A DNA stretch of 64,000 nt from Phytophthora colocasiae (lineage: Eukaryota; Oomycota; Peronosporomycetes; Peronosporales; Peronosporaceae). Shown piece by piece: positions 20,713-31,973 of this stretch; positions within the stretch are counted from its first letter, which is position 1, and the number at the start of each line of letters is the position of its first letter. The notes beneath the pieces are model-generated. The model worked only from the letters and a program-made list of their open reading frames with translations, had not been told where the DNA came from and did no database searches. The stretch is from assembly GCA_018806915.1 (NCBI GenBank), contig JAGKQI010000028.1, forward strand, positions 372,001 through 436,000. Reading direction: 5' to 3'. The translations under genes and the position numbers were made by a program.

Positions 20713-23093
20713 ATAAATATACCGTAAAAAACGAAATCTGTGCCACCACGTATTTTGGTAGTTTCAACTCGTGATCGTAGTTCTCATCGACAAGGTATAC
20801 CCTCTCTCCTCATGAACACAGCATATTTAAGTTTTTTACTTACGTGTTTTACATTCGCTACACTATCCAGTTCGGGCCGATGCACGGCGGTTTGCTCGAA
20901 TAACGTTGAGAGCGGTAGACCATTTGAGCTGATCCTTGCGTCGTTGACGTTTCTTGGGGGTGACATCGCTGAGAGGAAGCTTTGCCAGTACGCTTTGCAG
21001 CATTTCGCGAGCTTGTTGAATAGTTGGAGCTGAAATCCAGGAACAGTGGGGAATTTTAGTTTGTATCTCCATCATCATGCATCGATAATTTGACAGTGTC
21101 TTTCGCTTCTTACTTGTGGACAAGTCCCTCCATTGCAAGAAACGGTATGGTCCAATTCGACCAGAAGGATCACCACAGCACCAATGCTCCCATGCGGTCA
21201 TCAATGACATGCCAGGAATATGAAAGTCGGCAGTTACCCTAGAAAATCTTTCGTTCACAAGTGATAAAGTTTGTGGTGCATTTTGGAGGGTGTCGCTATG
21301 TTCGTCGATAACCTCGTCGTGGGCTGCATCGTTGTGCTGCATTTGATGATGATTGTTACTTCGGAGGATTCTAAAATTTCGGTAATTCCACATCCTTCAA
21401 GCGCCTGCGAGAGACCGGCATGCAAATCTGTTGTTGACAGGGATCTTTGGCAGCGCGATAGCTCTGTGGTTATCTGCTCTAGGAGTGTTGGACCTAGTTC
21501 AGACACCGATTGCGAGAGTCGTTGCAGTTGGGTTGACTGCTTCTCCATAGCCACAAGTAAATGAACGTGGGGTGGGACCCCAGTGGGCCTTATTCGATCC
21601 GATGGCCACGCCATTCGACAAGTAACACGCTGTTTCAATTGAGATATCAGTTCCACATTCCCAAATACTGGATTCCGATATAGCGGATGTTGTGGGCCTA
21701 ATATCGTGCGTAAATATTCCCAGTGATAAACTAAAGACGCCAATAGAAATCCACCAGTCCGCAGTAAGTGTGGAGGTAAGTTTATAAAGCACAGGTTGAT
21801 GTTGTCACGAACAAACTCGTCAACATCGGAAAAAAATGGTGGTAATATAGCAAAACCAGTATCATCAAAAGGTAGACCAGCTACATAGCGGCCTACAATG
21901 CGATCTCCAGCGGACTCGTAACGGATGTAAGTGTCTTGTACACCAGGTAGTGTCCAACCAGCTCTGATACAAATGGCCGCAGCAGAAGGCCCCCCGTTGG
22001 AGCACGAAGAGACAAAGGTTGTAGACCCTTTTCGAGCAGAATGCGTTCCGATATCTGAGGCCACTAGTCCTTCATTTGCCAGGATTTCCTTCATCTGTTC
22101 TGTTTCCATTACTCGCTTCAGTATTTTGAGAACCTGTCGTACTGATTGCCACCTGGGAATAACTTGGAATTCGAGAGTCCTAAAACAGCGCCATAGATAG
22201 CTAATGAAAGTACCGGGCAAATTTCTGGGATGAATGGATTTGCATATACGTGTCTGGCATCACGGGGTCTTGTGCCGTCCTGGTCATTCTTCATATGCCC
22301 AAAAAGAATTGCTAATGCATCTCCATCCCAACTCAAATGACCGGAGTGAATTGATGACGTGTTTCCAGCGCGACACATCAGATTCCAGCTCAAAAGTAAG
22401 AAGGTGTGAGCAAATACAAACTCAGTATCGTTATGTTTGAGGAACGTGGCACAAAAATGCCGTAATACCGAAAATGAAAGAGGTTCCTTGCCCTCTGTCA
22501 ACTTTACACCAGCATTGTGATTGCGTCGTGCGACGTCGCGCTTCAAACCCTTAAAAATAGTGTCAGATTACCCGCAAATTCAGGTGACATTGTTTGCCCA
22601 TATCCACGGTAAAGATGGAACAGACTCGAGCGCATCGAGTCGTAGACCGATCGACCAGGTTTTCCTCCACTTCTACCACTAAGAGACATCAAAAACTCCT
22701 CAAAATCGTCAGGTTCGTGAAGATCGTAATTCAGAGGTGATATTTCACGATTCTCTTCCATGAAACGAGCTATGCTGCCAAGCTTCAGTGATGCAGTTCC
22801 AGAGTCGTCTTGTTCCAAATCGCAGCTACGCAAGCTGCCGAGAAAGGTATCGCGTAGGAGATGTCTCTTCCGTCTGTAGAGCCATGCTACATAGCGGCAT
22901 ATTCCCCGTACGTATATTGATGCTGTCTTTTGGCCGATAACATTGTCTTTCACGGCCCTCACCTGTTCTCGAAGGTCGACTTCATCGTCGCCCGGACTCA
23001 TGTTGTGAGCAATCCAGAACTGTATCCACAAGTATCGAATCACTTCGTTTAAATACGAGCAAAGGAAAGTCACACAAATTCTTGCTACATATA
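20544..23093 (-). mobile_element. Crypton element, unit 2 of a tandem pair
   Basis: 2550 bp, nearly identical to unit 1 and joined to it head to tail without extra bases. The right flank (aaagttttttctcg) resumes exactly the uninterrupted sequence known from 37426 onward. Confidence 0.85.
20863..23080 (-). pseudogene. Crypton tyrosine recombinase (unit 2), three frameshifts
   Basis: Same protein as in unit 1. Compared with unit 1 it has single-base losses near 22553 (A-run), 22122 (T-run) and 21366 (G-run), splitting it into 22543-23073, 22118-22546, 21255-22220 and 20863-21393. The frame at the unit 1 break is intact here. No ATG is available upstream of the first piece because the flank brings a stop. 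Confidence 0.85.
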
Positions 23094-23303
23094 AAAGTTT
23101 TTTCTCGTCCCCTCATAATACTAGTTTTATCAATATATTGTTATATTTCAGCATTACGTCCTTGCATTACATGAGTAGCTGCCGACAGCGATTTCCAGAC
23201 AATACCTCCGAGTGATTGTTTTCTTTCTCCTGAGCTACTTAACCGAAGCTCAAATCTCTCTCAGCTTTAGCAGGGCCGATGCCTCGCATACTCTTCTTCT
23301 GAT

Positions 23304-23750
23304 CTACTTAAGTAGCAAACAAATCGTCAAGTAAAAATGGAAAATATACAGAGGAGCTCCATACAGTTCGAGCCCGAATGAGACGTTGTGATAAGGTTCA
23401 CGCTTTGGTAACTTGATCCGCTTCGACTCCGCTAGGATTTTCTGGTATTGGTACTCAATGACCCCCTTGGAAATACCCTCCTCCTCTATAGTTTTGTCCA
23501 CTGTAGAACAAACCACATCTGAGTCTTTCAGTTGTCTGCGTCTCTTGTCAGCTTCGGAGTACAATAGAATACACTCAGTAGGTTTTCCATCACGACCACT
23601 TCGTCCCTACAACAAATTGGGTCTGTTAATTCCCAACCAAAAACTTAAACCCAAGATGTAGACGCACAATTTGTTGAGAAGAAGCGACAGCGACAACGGG
23701 ATCGAATGATGAACCACAAATCTCACGTCTGCACGGTCAACTCCCATCTG
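23304..23750 (-). pseudogene. RecQ-type helicase fragment, copy 1
   Basis: Minus strand encodes MGVDRADVRFVVHHSIP (helicase motif V region) and, after a segment with stops that may be an intron ending TTGTTGTAG, GRSGRDGKPTECILLYSEAD (motif VI and following). Both are characteristic of the Sgs1/BLM/RecQ helicase core. The rest of the helicase is missing, so this is a passenger piece in the duplicated block. Confidence 0.75.
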
Positions 23751-23934
23751 TGAACAACATCACCCTTGAGGTTAGTAAATCTCCATTCCAACAAATAGTT
23801 TTACAAAGCAATTATCGTACCCCAAAGGCGCTGGTCACACAAATGATCGTCAATTGGCCCATCCATCATCCACTGCTTCCGCACAAAATCACGACGTTTG
23901 CGTGGTAAACAGCCATGATACACTCCCGCGTGGC

Positions 23935-24275
23935 AAACCACCGCTCTGGAACTGTATCAACTCTTATGTATCGACTTCTTTCAGGTCGGAAGCGATCATC
24001 GCTGGGTTGTCAGTTTGGTCTCCATCGCTGGTCCTCTTACTGGTTCGACTGTGACGCATCTCTTCGGGCTCAACGACCTTCAAATGGTACCGTATTCACC
24101 CGGACACTTCATTGGAGCTGTACTGGGCGTTTGGTTTAAGTTGCACGCCGTCGCAGCACCGGTAAAGAAGTAACAAAACTAACAACGACCTACGTTGCTT
24201 CAAGACGCTCTTCGGTTCTCTGCTCATCAACAAGTTCTGGACGTTGTGTACGCTTTTCACTCTTGGTATTTCGTT
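23935..24275 (+). pseudogene. Lipase fragments in inverted arrangement (copy L4)
   Basis: 23935-24150 carries the sense segment from just after the nucleophile through the FGLNDLQMVP region and GVWFKLH. It is joined at about 24150 to an antisense segment (to about 24275) matching the later hydrophobic part of the lipase. Neither can be expressed as a lipase. Confidence 0.75.
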
Positions 24276-24276
24276 T

Positions 24277-24673
24277 TTGATTGATCGAATCCGCTAAAAG
24301 AACGCTCTCCCTTTCCCGTTTCTTTCCTCCTTTCATTTCCGAGACAGGGGTGGTAGGTCGCGAAAGGAAACGACCATCAAAGTACGAGCCTGAAGATCGA
24401 CAGAGAGGACGAAAGAAGGTGAAGAAGCGAGCGGAGATGGACCTGTCATCGATAACATCGTATGCGGACGCTGCCCCTCAGGTACTACGCTACACTGAAG
24501 TGTATATGAAAACCAAGGAATACCTCACATGGTCACTTGTTTGGATACGAATGTAGTTGGAGGAAACGCTCTCGCACGTCAACATTACTGAAGACGATCC
24601 GGCTGTCATCCTGGATTGGAATATTGATGCATTGCAAGAGTTCGTAGCGAGGGCAATCGTTATTGATGGTGCT
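24277..24673 (+). pseudogene. Family X, copy 2, 5' part (split by Gypsy element)
   Basis: Same pyrimidine-rich lead and basic start (VGRERKRPSKYEPEDRQRG), then the beginning of the second frame up to the codon for Asp-Gly-Ala, where the 6.4-kb Gypsy element is inserted. It resumes at 31037. Confidence 0.8.
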
Positions 24674-25103
24674 TGTCATACCCGCCTCCGGCTTGCTGAG
24701 CAAGCAAGCCAGAGAGCTTGGGTGCAAAGGCTCTGGCTTGCTTGCTCGCAGCCAGAGGCCTCACGTCGCTGCTACCGTTGCCTTCAAGGCCAACAGCAGC
24801 AGTGACGATGCATTTAGTAGCAATGAACATGCATATAAGAGAAAAGAAAAGCAAAAGAAACAGAAAAAAGAAGAAAACAAAAAGACACGAGGGTAGGGAT
24901 ACAAAAACAAGTAGATAAGAAGAAAGCCCCTGTGCTCGCCTAGGAGCACATGAAGGCATGCATTTGGAAGTAGGAACTCACTCTTAAATATACCAACTAC
25001 CCCCCACATCGAGACCAACACCAAGCGACCTACACTCTCTACGACCTACACTCTCTACGACCTACACTCTCTAAGACCAACACTCTACAGCCCAGGCATC
25101 ACA
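24674..25103 (+). repeat. 5' LTR of the 6.4-kb Gypsy element
   Basis: Starts TGTCATACCC, ends GCATCACA. It contains a 17-bp perfect inverted repeat (24698-24714 with 24731-24747, 16-base loop) and a 17-bp motif cgacctacactctctac repeated about three times near its end. Confidence 0.95.
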
Positions 25104-25696
25104 TTTGGTAGCACTTCCGGGGGAGAGGGCTCGTCGCTGTACGACTTCAACATCAAGACCAGGGGAGGCCTTTGATTTGGTTACGTGTCACATCCGTGTG
25201 ATCATACCGAATCACGTGTTTGTGACTCAGTGTTGCCTAAGGGTAATCAAGTCACTTCACAAGCTGACAGTGAGCATTAGCTGGTGGGTGATCGTGGTGT
25301 GTTATTACACATCTAGCCCCGGCGAAGGCTTTCTAGCTATAAGTAGTAACCGTTCTTCAATACTGCACTGCTATTAAATTTGAGCAAGTCTCAAACCAGC
25401 CGGTATAGTCAGTATAGTTCTGGTTACCCTAGCAAGGCTAACTTACTTCGACGTGATTGGGTGGAAAAGGAGACCCAAGGCAAGAAACGTCTGCGATCGA
25501 CCTCTGCAACGTCATCGACCTCTTCAACGTCATCGAAGAAGGCCAAGACCTCCAAAAAGGAATAACCCCGCCAAATTAGGAAGTAGCATAGGCTATTTTC
25601 TTTAACAGGTTTTCTCTTTATTTTCTTTTAGTCATTGCCTCTAGAAAGTAGTTTGTTCCAACCGGTATCAAGAATCAAGAACCAAGAATATCAGAC
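25104..25696 (+). other. Leader region of the Gypsy element with candidate primer-binding site
   Basis: Two bases after the LTR lies TGGTAGCACTTCCGGGGG (25106-25123), which starts with the TGG expected of a tRNA-primed site; I could not assign the tRNA. The rest up to the gag start is untranslated leader; a short basic Ser/Lys-rich frame near 25383-25565 is probably chance. Confidence 0.55.
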
Positions 25697-28600
25697 ATGG
25701 CAGACTCGGCCCAGCTTATGCACAGTATGCTGGCGGCCATGGAAAAGCAAACACAACTTATTGACGAGCTGCGTAAGTCACGGCAGCTGTCAGAAATCAA
25801 GATGGATGGGATTAAATTGCCCAGTTATGGAGGAACACTCAAGGAATCGTTCCAGTTATACCGGGAGCAAGTGGAACAGTACTTTTTAGCAAAGGGCATT
25901 GATTGGAAAGATAGTAAATTGAGAGGACGCATTTTGGCAGTGTTGGGTGGGTCGTTGAAGGATGGAGCCGCACAGTGGTACATCGTCAAGAAGGACGAGG
26001 TGCAGAGTGTTGAAGACTTCTTTGGCAAGTTGGAGGAAGAGTTTGTCCCTCCAGATTTGCAAGAACGTCTACGAGATTAGATGAACGATTTGAAGGAGCG
26101 TCATTGCAAGGACTTGCCCGATTATATCAGCAAGTTCAGGCACTTGATCACTCAAGTCAAGGAAATGAGTGAGCTGGACAAGATCATGTATTTCTTGCGT
26201 GGATTGTCGTCAAGTATCCGCGAAGAAGTCCAGTACCGTAGGAGTGCAACACTGACTGATGCCATTACAGTAGCACTCGATTATGATCGGTCTCACGCGC
26301 ATCGAGGACGTTCGGATAACGCCCGTGAGAAACCAAGGTATCGGTCGTACGATAGCAAACGATCGAAGAATCAGAACGATGGACCAGTGCCGATGGAGAT
26401 CGACAACGTAAGGGTGCCATCGAAGGAAGAGTGCATGCGCCGAAACTTATGTTTCAGGTGCGGGAGTGCCGCACATCGGGCTCGACAATGTCCGATGCAG
26501 CAGCAACAGACGTTTGGGGCCAGAAGGAATGCGCCGCGATACAACAACACGCGGTACAACAACCCGAATAATGGCCAACGTCGCGAAAAGCCGAGAATGA
26601 ACATGGTTCTCGAAGATGACGACCAAGTGGATACCGTCGTCATGGATCGTGTAACGATGAGCGTAGTTGACATCGAAGACGTAGCCGATGAGCTACTTGA
26701 GACCGTGAAAGACATCCGAAAGAAGGTAGAAGAACAATACAGCGCTACAGAAGAGACGCCAGAAGAGACGGGTTTGTGCGGATCACCGCCCGTAGACGTC
26801 GCAGGTGTGCATGCGATGCAACCTGAAGGAAAGGCGGAAGAGCATGCGATGCAATCCGCAGAGGAGTTGGAAACGCCTGAATCGCGACCAACCGAAGTGA
26901 CTATGAAAGTCAACGCTGTAAAGTCTGAACAGAAGAGTAATCTGTTTATCAAGAAGGGACGTATCAACGGCAGGGATGTCCGAATCTTGCTGGACACAGG
27001 TGCTAGCACGAACATGATTAAGCCAGGGATGGCGAGTAACGTGCTAATGTCCAGAAGATTGCAGGCTCAACGCTTTGATGGTACATTGACTCCGGCCACG
27101 GATGTCAAGCACGTTGAAGCACCAGTGAGCATGGATGGTTATTTCTTTCCAGCGATGGAGTTCGTGGAATGGAAGTTGCCAGAGTCTCATGATGTTATTT
27201 TTGGGAAACCTTGGTTTGAGGACTTAAATCCTCAAATAAACTGGCAAACACACGAAGTTCAGATCCCAGAAAAGTTCCAGTTCAACGATGTTGATGGACC
27301 AGAATTCTCAGACAATTTTAAGTCTGGAAAGTACGAACAAGTGTTCCGCGTTAAAGTTCAGCTTGTAGCAGATGTCGAAGCAATCCCTGAACCTATTCGG
27401 AAGGTAGTTGTTGACGAGTTCAAGGATGTGTTCCCTGAACAATTGCCAGACGGTTTACCACCGTCGCGGTCAGTCAACTTTGAGATTACGCTCAAGAAAG
27501 GAGCTCAACCGAGTAACCGTGCACCGTTCCGTATGTCAAAAATGGAACAGGATGCGTTCGAAGAGTTTGTCAAGGACAAATTGAAGAAAGGATGGATCGA
27601 AGTATCGAATTCCCCGTGGGTTTCGAACATCTTTGCAATTCCGAAGAAGGATCCAGTAACAGGGATGATGCAAAAGAGAGCAGACTGGCTACGTAGTGGG
27701 AATACGAAGATTCCGCTACGATGGGTCTTTGATTACCGACACCTTAACCAAGTGACGGTAATTGCAAAGATTCCGCTGCCTTTGATCGAAGAATTATTCG
27801 ACCAAATGGTGGGATGTGTCGTTTACAGTTTGATCGATCTCGCGCAAGGGTATCATCAAATGATTGTGGTAAAATCAAGTCGACCCTACACAGCGTTCCG
27901 CACGCACAAGGAGACATACCAATGGTGTGTAGCACCTATGGGAGTGGCAGGAATGCCAGGAACATGGTCACGTTTGATGCGTACACTGTTCGACAAGTTC
28001 GATTTTGTCGTCGTGTACTTGGATGATATCTGCATTTTTTCCAAGACTATGGAAGAGCATGTAGAGCATCTGCGTGCTGTCTGTGAAGTGTTGCGCCGAG
28101 AGAAACTGTACGCTCGTTTGTCCAAATGTTCGTTTGGACAATCAGAAGTGGCATTCTTAGGACACGTGGTGTCCGAAGCAGGCGTAAGTGTAGACCCACG
28201 GAAGACTGAGGCAATTGCAAAGTACCCAACCCCGACAAACAGAAAGGAGCTATTGAGCTTTTTGGGTTTAGCAGGGTATTATCGTCGATTTATATGCGAT
28301 TTCGCAAAGATTGCGCGTCCGTTGAGGGAGTTAACAAAGCAAGACACGCCGTGGTTGTGGTCTAAGAACGTGGAAGAAGCCTACTTGCAGCTCAAGCTTT
28401 CGTTGCAACAGGCACCTACGCTAAAGTTACCAGACTTTGAGCGACCGTTCATTGTAACAACGGATGCGTCTGGAGAGTGCATTGGAGGGGTTTTATCGCA
28501 GAAGTATGGCGATGAAGATCATCCAGTTGCGTTCTACTCCAAGAAGTTGGATCGACATGAAAGAGGCTGGCCGACGCATGAGAAAGAACTTCTAGCTATT

Positions 28601-30631
28601 AAAGTGGCTACGGAGAAGTGGCGACACTACCTACATGGCCGTCCGTTTGACGTGTATACGGACAATTCGGCATGTTCCTGGATGTTGCATCATCCACGAG
28701 TGTCACCAAAGATGGCTAGGTTCCTCACGCATTTTTCGCAGTTTACGTTCACATTGCACCATGTTAGGGGCAAAGCGAATGTAGTTGCAGATGCACTATC
28801 TCGTCCTCCACCGGATGGACTAGATACGGAAGAGGATAAAGAACCACCGTTGCCGGATGCGACCTATGAAGTACATGACTGTGATGAAGAATGTGCCAAG
28901 ATGGCATCACAGAGTCATGATCATATGGTTCAAGCGTCAATGATCCGTCATCTATCAGCCGATGATTTACACCTGTTACTCGACGATGTCGATTTGCAGG
29001 GGGAGAGTCGTCCTATTGGTGTACCGCAGCAGCAAATCAACACTGTCGATTACCATTTCGTCTCATCTCACTTGGGACCAGAGACGAAGAAAGCGTTCCA
29101 ACAAGGCTACGCGTCCGACCCTGTATTCAAGCAACAGTGGTCGAAGGGGACAGACAATGAGAAGTTCGTAAAGCATAATGGCCTTCTGTTCTTCAAACAG
29201 AAGCAAGGAGAGTCTGTCTACAGATTGTGTGTGCCTAAGTCCGAGAAGCTTCGCACGGACGTCATCACAGAGTTCCACGATGGAAATACATCCGCGCATC
29301 CGGGAAGCAGGCGGACGTATCTAAAAGCAGCACAATGGTACTATTGGCCAACGATGGATCAAGATATCAGAGAGTATGTGCGTACTTGTGAAACGTGCGC
29401 AAGATGGAAGTCCAGCAGTCAGAGAAAGAAGGGTCTGCTGATACCAATTCCAGCACCATTGGAATGTTGGGAAGTAGTGTCTATGGACTTTATTACGGGT
29501 TTACCAGCGTCAGAAGGATACGATGCTATTTTCGTTGCGGTAGACAAGTTGTCTAAGCGTCCGAAGTATGCACCGACCTATACGACTGCTGATGCGAAGG
29601 ACACAGCTGAAGTATTCTTTAATGCTGTTGTCAGGCACCATGGCTTACCGCAAGTGATTATTAGTGATCGAGATCCAAAGTTTATTTCGGATTTTTGGAA
29701 GTCACTAATGACGCTAATGGGTGTCAAACTGAGCATGACTACGGCTCATCGAGCTCAAGCGGATGGTCAGACAGAACGTCAGAACCTAGTGCTCGAAGAT
29801 GCACTGAGATGCATGGTGTCGTATCATGGAGATGATTGGGTGAAGCATCTAAGAACGATTGAGTATGCTCATTCAACATTGGTGAACGCGTCGACTAAAT
29901 TGGCTCCATTTTAAGTCGACACAGGCCGCAAAGTTTCTAACGTTGTGGCAGAAGAGATGAAGGATCTATTGCGTAAAGAAGACGACGTCACACTCGCCGA
30001 GTACGCAAAGAACTTTGCTAAGGAACGACAGGAGATCGTAGAACGTGCCCAGAAGAATTTGAAAGAAGCACAAGACAGACAGAAGGAGTACTACGATCGC
30101 AAGCGCAGGCAAGTGGTGTTCAAAGAAGGTGACCTAGTGTTACTTGATACGAAGAATTTACCACTCAAGACCGTCAACAAGAACACGGAGCTAAAGAAGG
30201 CGAAGTTGGCTGCGAAGAAAGTCGGTCCGTTCGAGATTGAACGTATGATAAATGACAACGTGGCAAAGCTGAAACTGCCGTTGTCAATGAAGAGACTCAA
30301 TCCGACGTTTAACGTGGAGTTGTTGTCTCATTATCTGACGAACACTACTGACTTTCCCAATCGCCCGATTCCGAAAGCTGTACCGTTGATCTTGGACGAC
30401 GAGACGGGAGAAGAGCTTTATATTATAGAGCGTCTTATCAAGAGAAGGACCAGACGCCACAAGCGAGAATGGCTCGTGCAGTGGCACGGGTTGCCACGAC
30501 ATGAGGCAACCTGGGAGCGCGAAGCGGATATCAAACACGTTTCGCATTGGCGTCAACTCCTGGAAGGGTTTAAATTCCGCCAAGGCGAGATCAGCCCGGG
30601 GGAGATGTCATACCCGCCTCCGGCTTGCTGA
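25697..30631 (+). pseudogene. Gypsy gag-pol polyprotein with two in-frame stops
   Basis: One frame of about 1644 codons from ATG 25697. Gag: helical capsid-like region with FQLYREQVEQYF, then a CX2CX4HX4C zinc knuckle (26450-26491). Protease LLDTGAST near codon 432; reverse transcriptase with YLDD near codon 774; RNase H TTDASGE near 919; integrase HHCC zinc region near 1197-1235 and DDE residues in SMDFITG, SDRDPKF and GQTERQN; C-terminal chromodomain near 1573-1617 (WLVQWHGLPRHEATWE). TAG at 26078-26080 cuts gag before the knuckle and TAA at 29912-29914 cuts pol after integrase; neither is at a gag/pol boundary, so both look like inactivating changes. The frame ends inside the 3' LTR. Confidence 0.95.
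30595..30605 (+). other. Polypurine tract of the Gypsy element
   Basis: A G-rich run (gcccgggggaga region) lies immediately before the 3' LTR, where plus-strand priming occurs. Confidence 0.55.
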
Positions 30632-31036
30632 GCAAGCAAGCCAGAGAGCTTGGGTGCAAAGGCTCTGGCTTGCTTGCTCGCAGCCAGAGGCCTCACGTCG
30701 CTGCTACCGTTGCCTTCAAGGCCAACAGCAGCAGTGACGATGCATTTAGTAGCAATGAACATGCATATAAGAGAAAAGAAAAGCAAAAGAAACAGAAAAA
30801 AGAAGAAAACAAAAAGACACGAGGGTAGGGATACAAAAAACAAGTAGATAAGAAGAAAGCCCCTGTGCTCGCCTAGGAGCACATGAAGGCATGCATTTGG
30901 AAGTAGGAACTCACTCTTAAATATACCAACTACCCCCCACATCGAGACCAACACCAAGCGACCTACACTCTCTACGACCTACACTCTCTACGACCTACAC
31001 TCTCTAAGACCAACACTCTACAGCCCAGGCATCACA
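30606..31036 (+). repeat. 3' LTR of the 6.4-kb Gypsy element
   Basis: Copy of 24674-25103 with one additional A. The last residues of the polyprotein are encoded in it. Confidence 0.95.
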
Positions 31037-31455
31037 CTCCGAACCCACCGGCGAGACCAGGGTGGCTGAGGACATTTCCTCCAACAGCAGCGTCGCTTGC
31101 TGATGATATTGTGACGCGTCTTGCACAAGTGGCGGGTGGTCGATTCGGGGTTGTTGTGCTTGCCCCGAACGATATGACTCAATACGGCAACATCTGCGTG
31201 CGGATCAGAGATCTCGAAGTCGAACCATTCATGCAAGTCAATTTCGCTGCATCGCCTCCAAACCAACGTCTTGCTCGGACCGGCTATTTGATGGATAATC
31301 GCAGGGTACTGCAACCACTCGATCTAGCACGTACACCTCCACCACCACCACTACGTCAGATCTTTTCATGATCCGATGATGTTTCGCTAATGAAATCGTC
31401 GCATAAGATGCGGTTTTCTTCCGATAGTTCATTCGAGAAGAAGTGATAATCCGAG
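31037..31455 (+). pseudogene. Family X, copy 2, 3' part
   Basis: Continues copy 2 after the Gypsy insertion, from APNPPARPGW (first codon split) to PPPPPLRQIFS and the conserved downstream region ending tgataatccga. Confidence 0.8.
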
Positions 31456-31973
31456 CAATAAAAGTTTCTTTCTCGTCCGCTCTTCTTTCGCATCATAAAA
31501 CTAGTTTTACCAATAGTAGCCATAATGTCAGCACATTAAATTAGGTTCTTATCAGTACATGGCAGCGATTTGCAGACAATACCTCAAGAGTGATTGTTTT
31601 CTTTCTCGTGAGCTACTTAACCGAAGCGGAAGACGTCGAAATATCTCGAGACTGGGGTGGGGATGGAGAAGAAGAAATCGATATTTTCTCTTTGTTTTGA
31701 ACTTGGTTGTCACACTTAGTTAGCTTTGCACAAGTGAATAATTATTTTGTCATTTGAATGATACAGTAGAAGATCGTGTAGCTTTGCATAATTATTTTGT
31801 CATTTGAATGGTACAGTAGAAGATCGTGTCTATCTTTGCCAAAGCGTTCGAATTCGATGCCATTCCTATCGGGTCCGACGTAGCAATCATTCTCCGACGG
31901 AGCAACAACGAATACCAACGTCACTTTCAACCTTACGTCGTCTGTCCATCATTCCTCATCTATCCTCAAAGCC
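31456..31973 (+). other. Upstream region of lipase copy L5
   Basis: No gene. The DNA matches 39421-39896 upstream of lipase copy L7. It contains a 50-bp tandem duplication (31738-31787, 31788-31837) that L7 has only once, and TCATTCCTC at 31949-31957, an Inr-like element 17-25 bases before the L5 ATG. Confidence 0.65.
31738..31837. repeat. 50-bp tandem duplication
   Basis: The unit beginning ataattattttgtcatttg occurs at 31738 and 31788; the paralogous region at 39715 has one copy. Confidence 0.85.

Larger units (their letters stand above)
24674..31036 (+). mobile_element. Gypsy (Ty3-type) LTR retrotransposon with chromodomain
   Basis: 6363 bp. LTRs of 430 and 431 bp differ by one base in an A-run plus no other change I could see, so insertion is recent. 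The flanks read ...ggtgct and ctccgaac..., while six other family X copies read ggtgctccgaac without interruption; only CT is shared, so no clear 4-5-bp target duplication. Internal gag-pol is one reading frame with two nonsense codons. Confidence 0.95.

Noticed and set aside
18311..23073. Two independent host recombinase genes
   Set aside because: Near-identical tandem units with exact element ends and an empty site elsewhere show they are mobile elements.
24660..24959. 99-residue minus-strand frame with a hydrophobic run in the Gypsy LTR
   Set aside because: Recurs at the other LTR as expected for repeat DNA, comes from a purine-rich run and overlaps the hairpin; no sign of coding.
25027..25087. 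Possible CRISPR-like array of 17-bp repeats
   Set aside because: Directly adjoining tandem repeats without spacers, inside a eukaryotic LTR and present in both LTRs.
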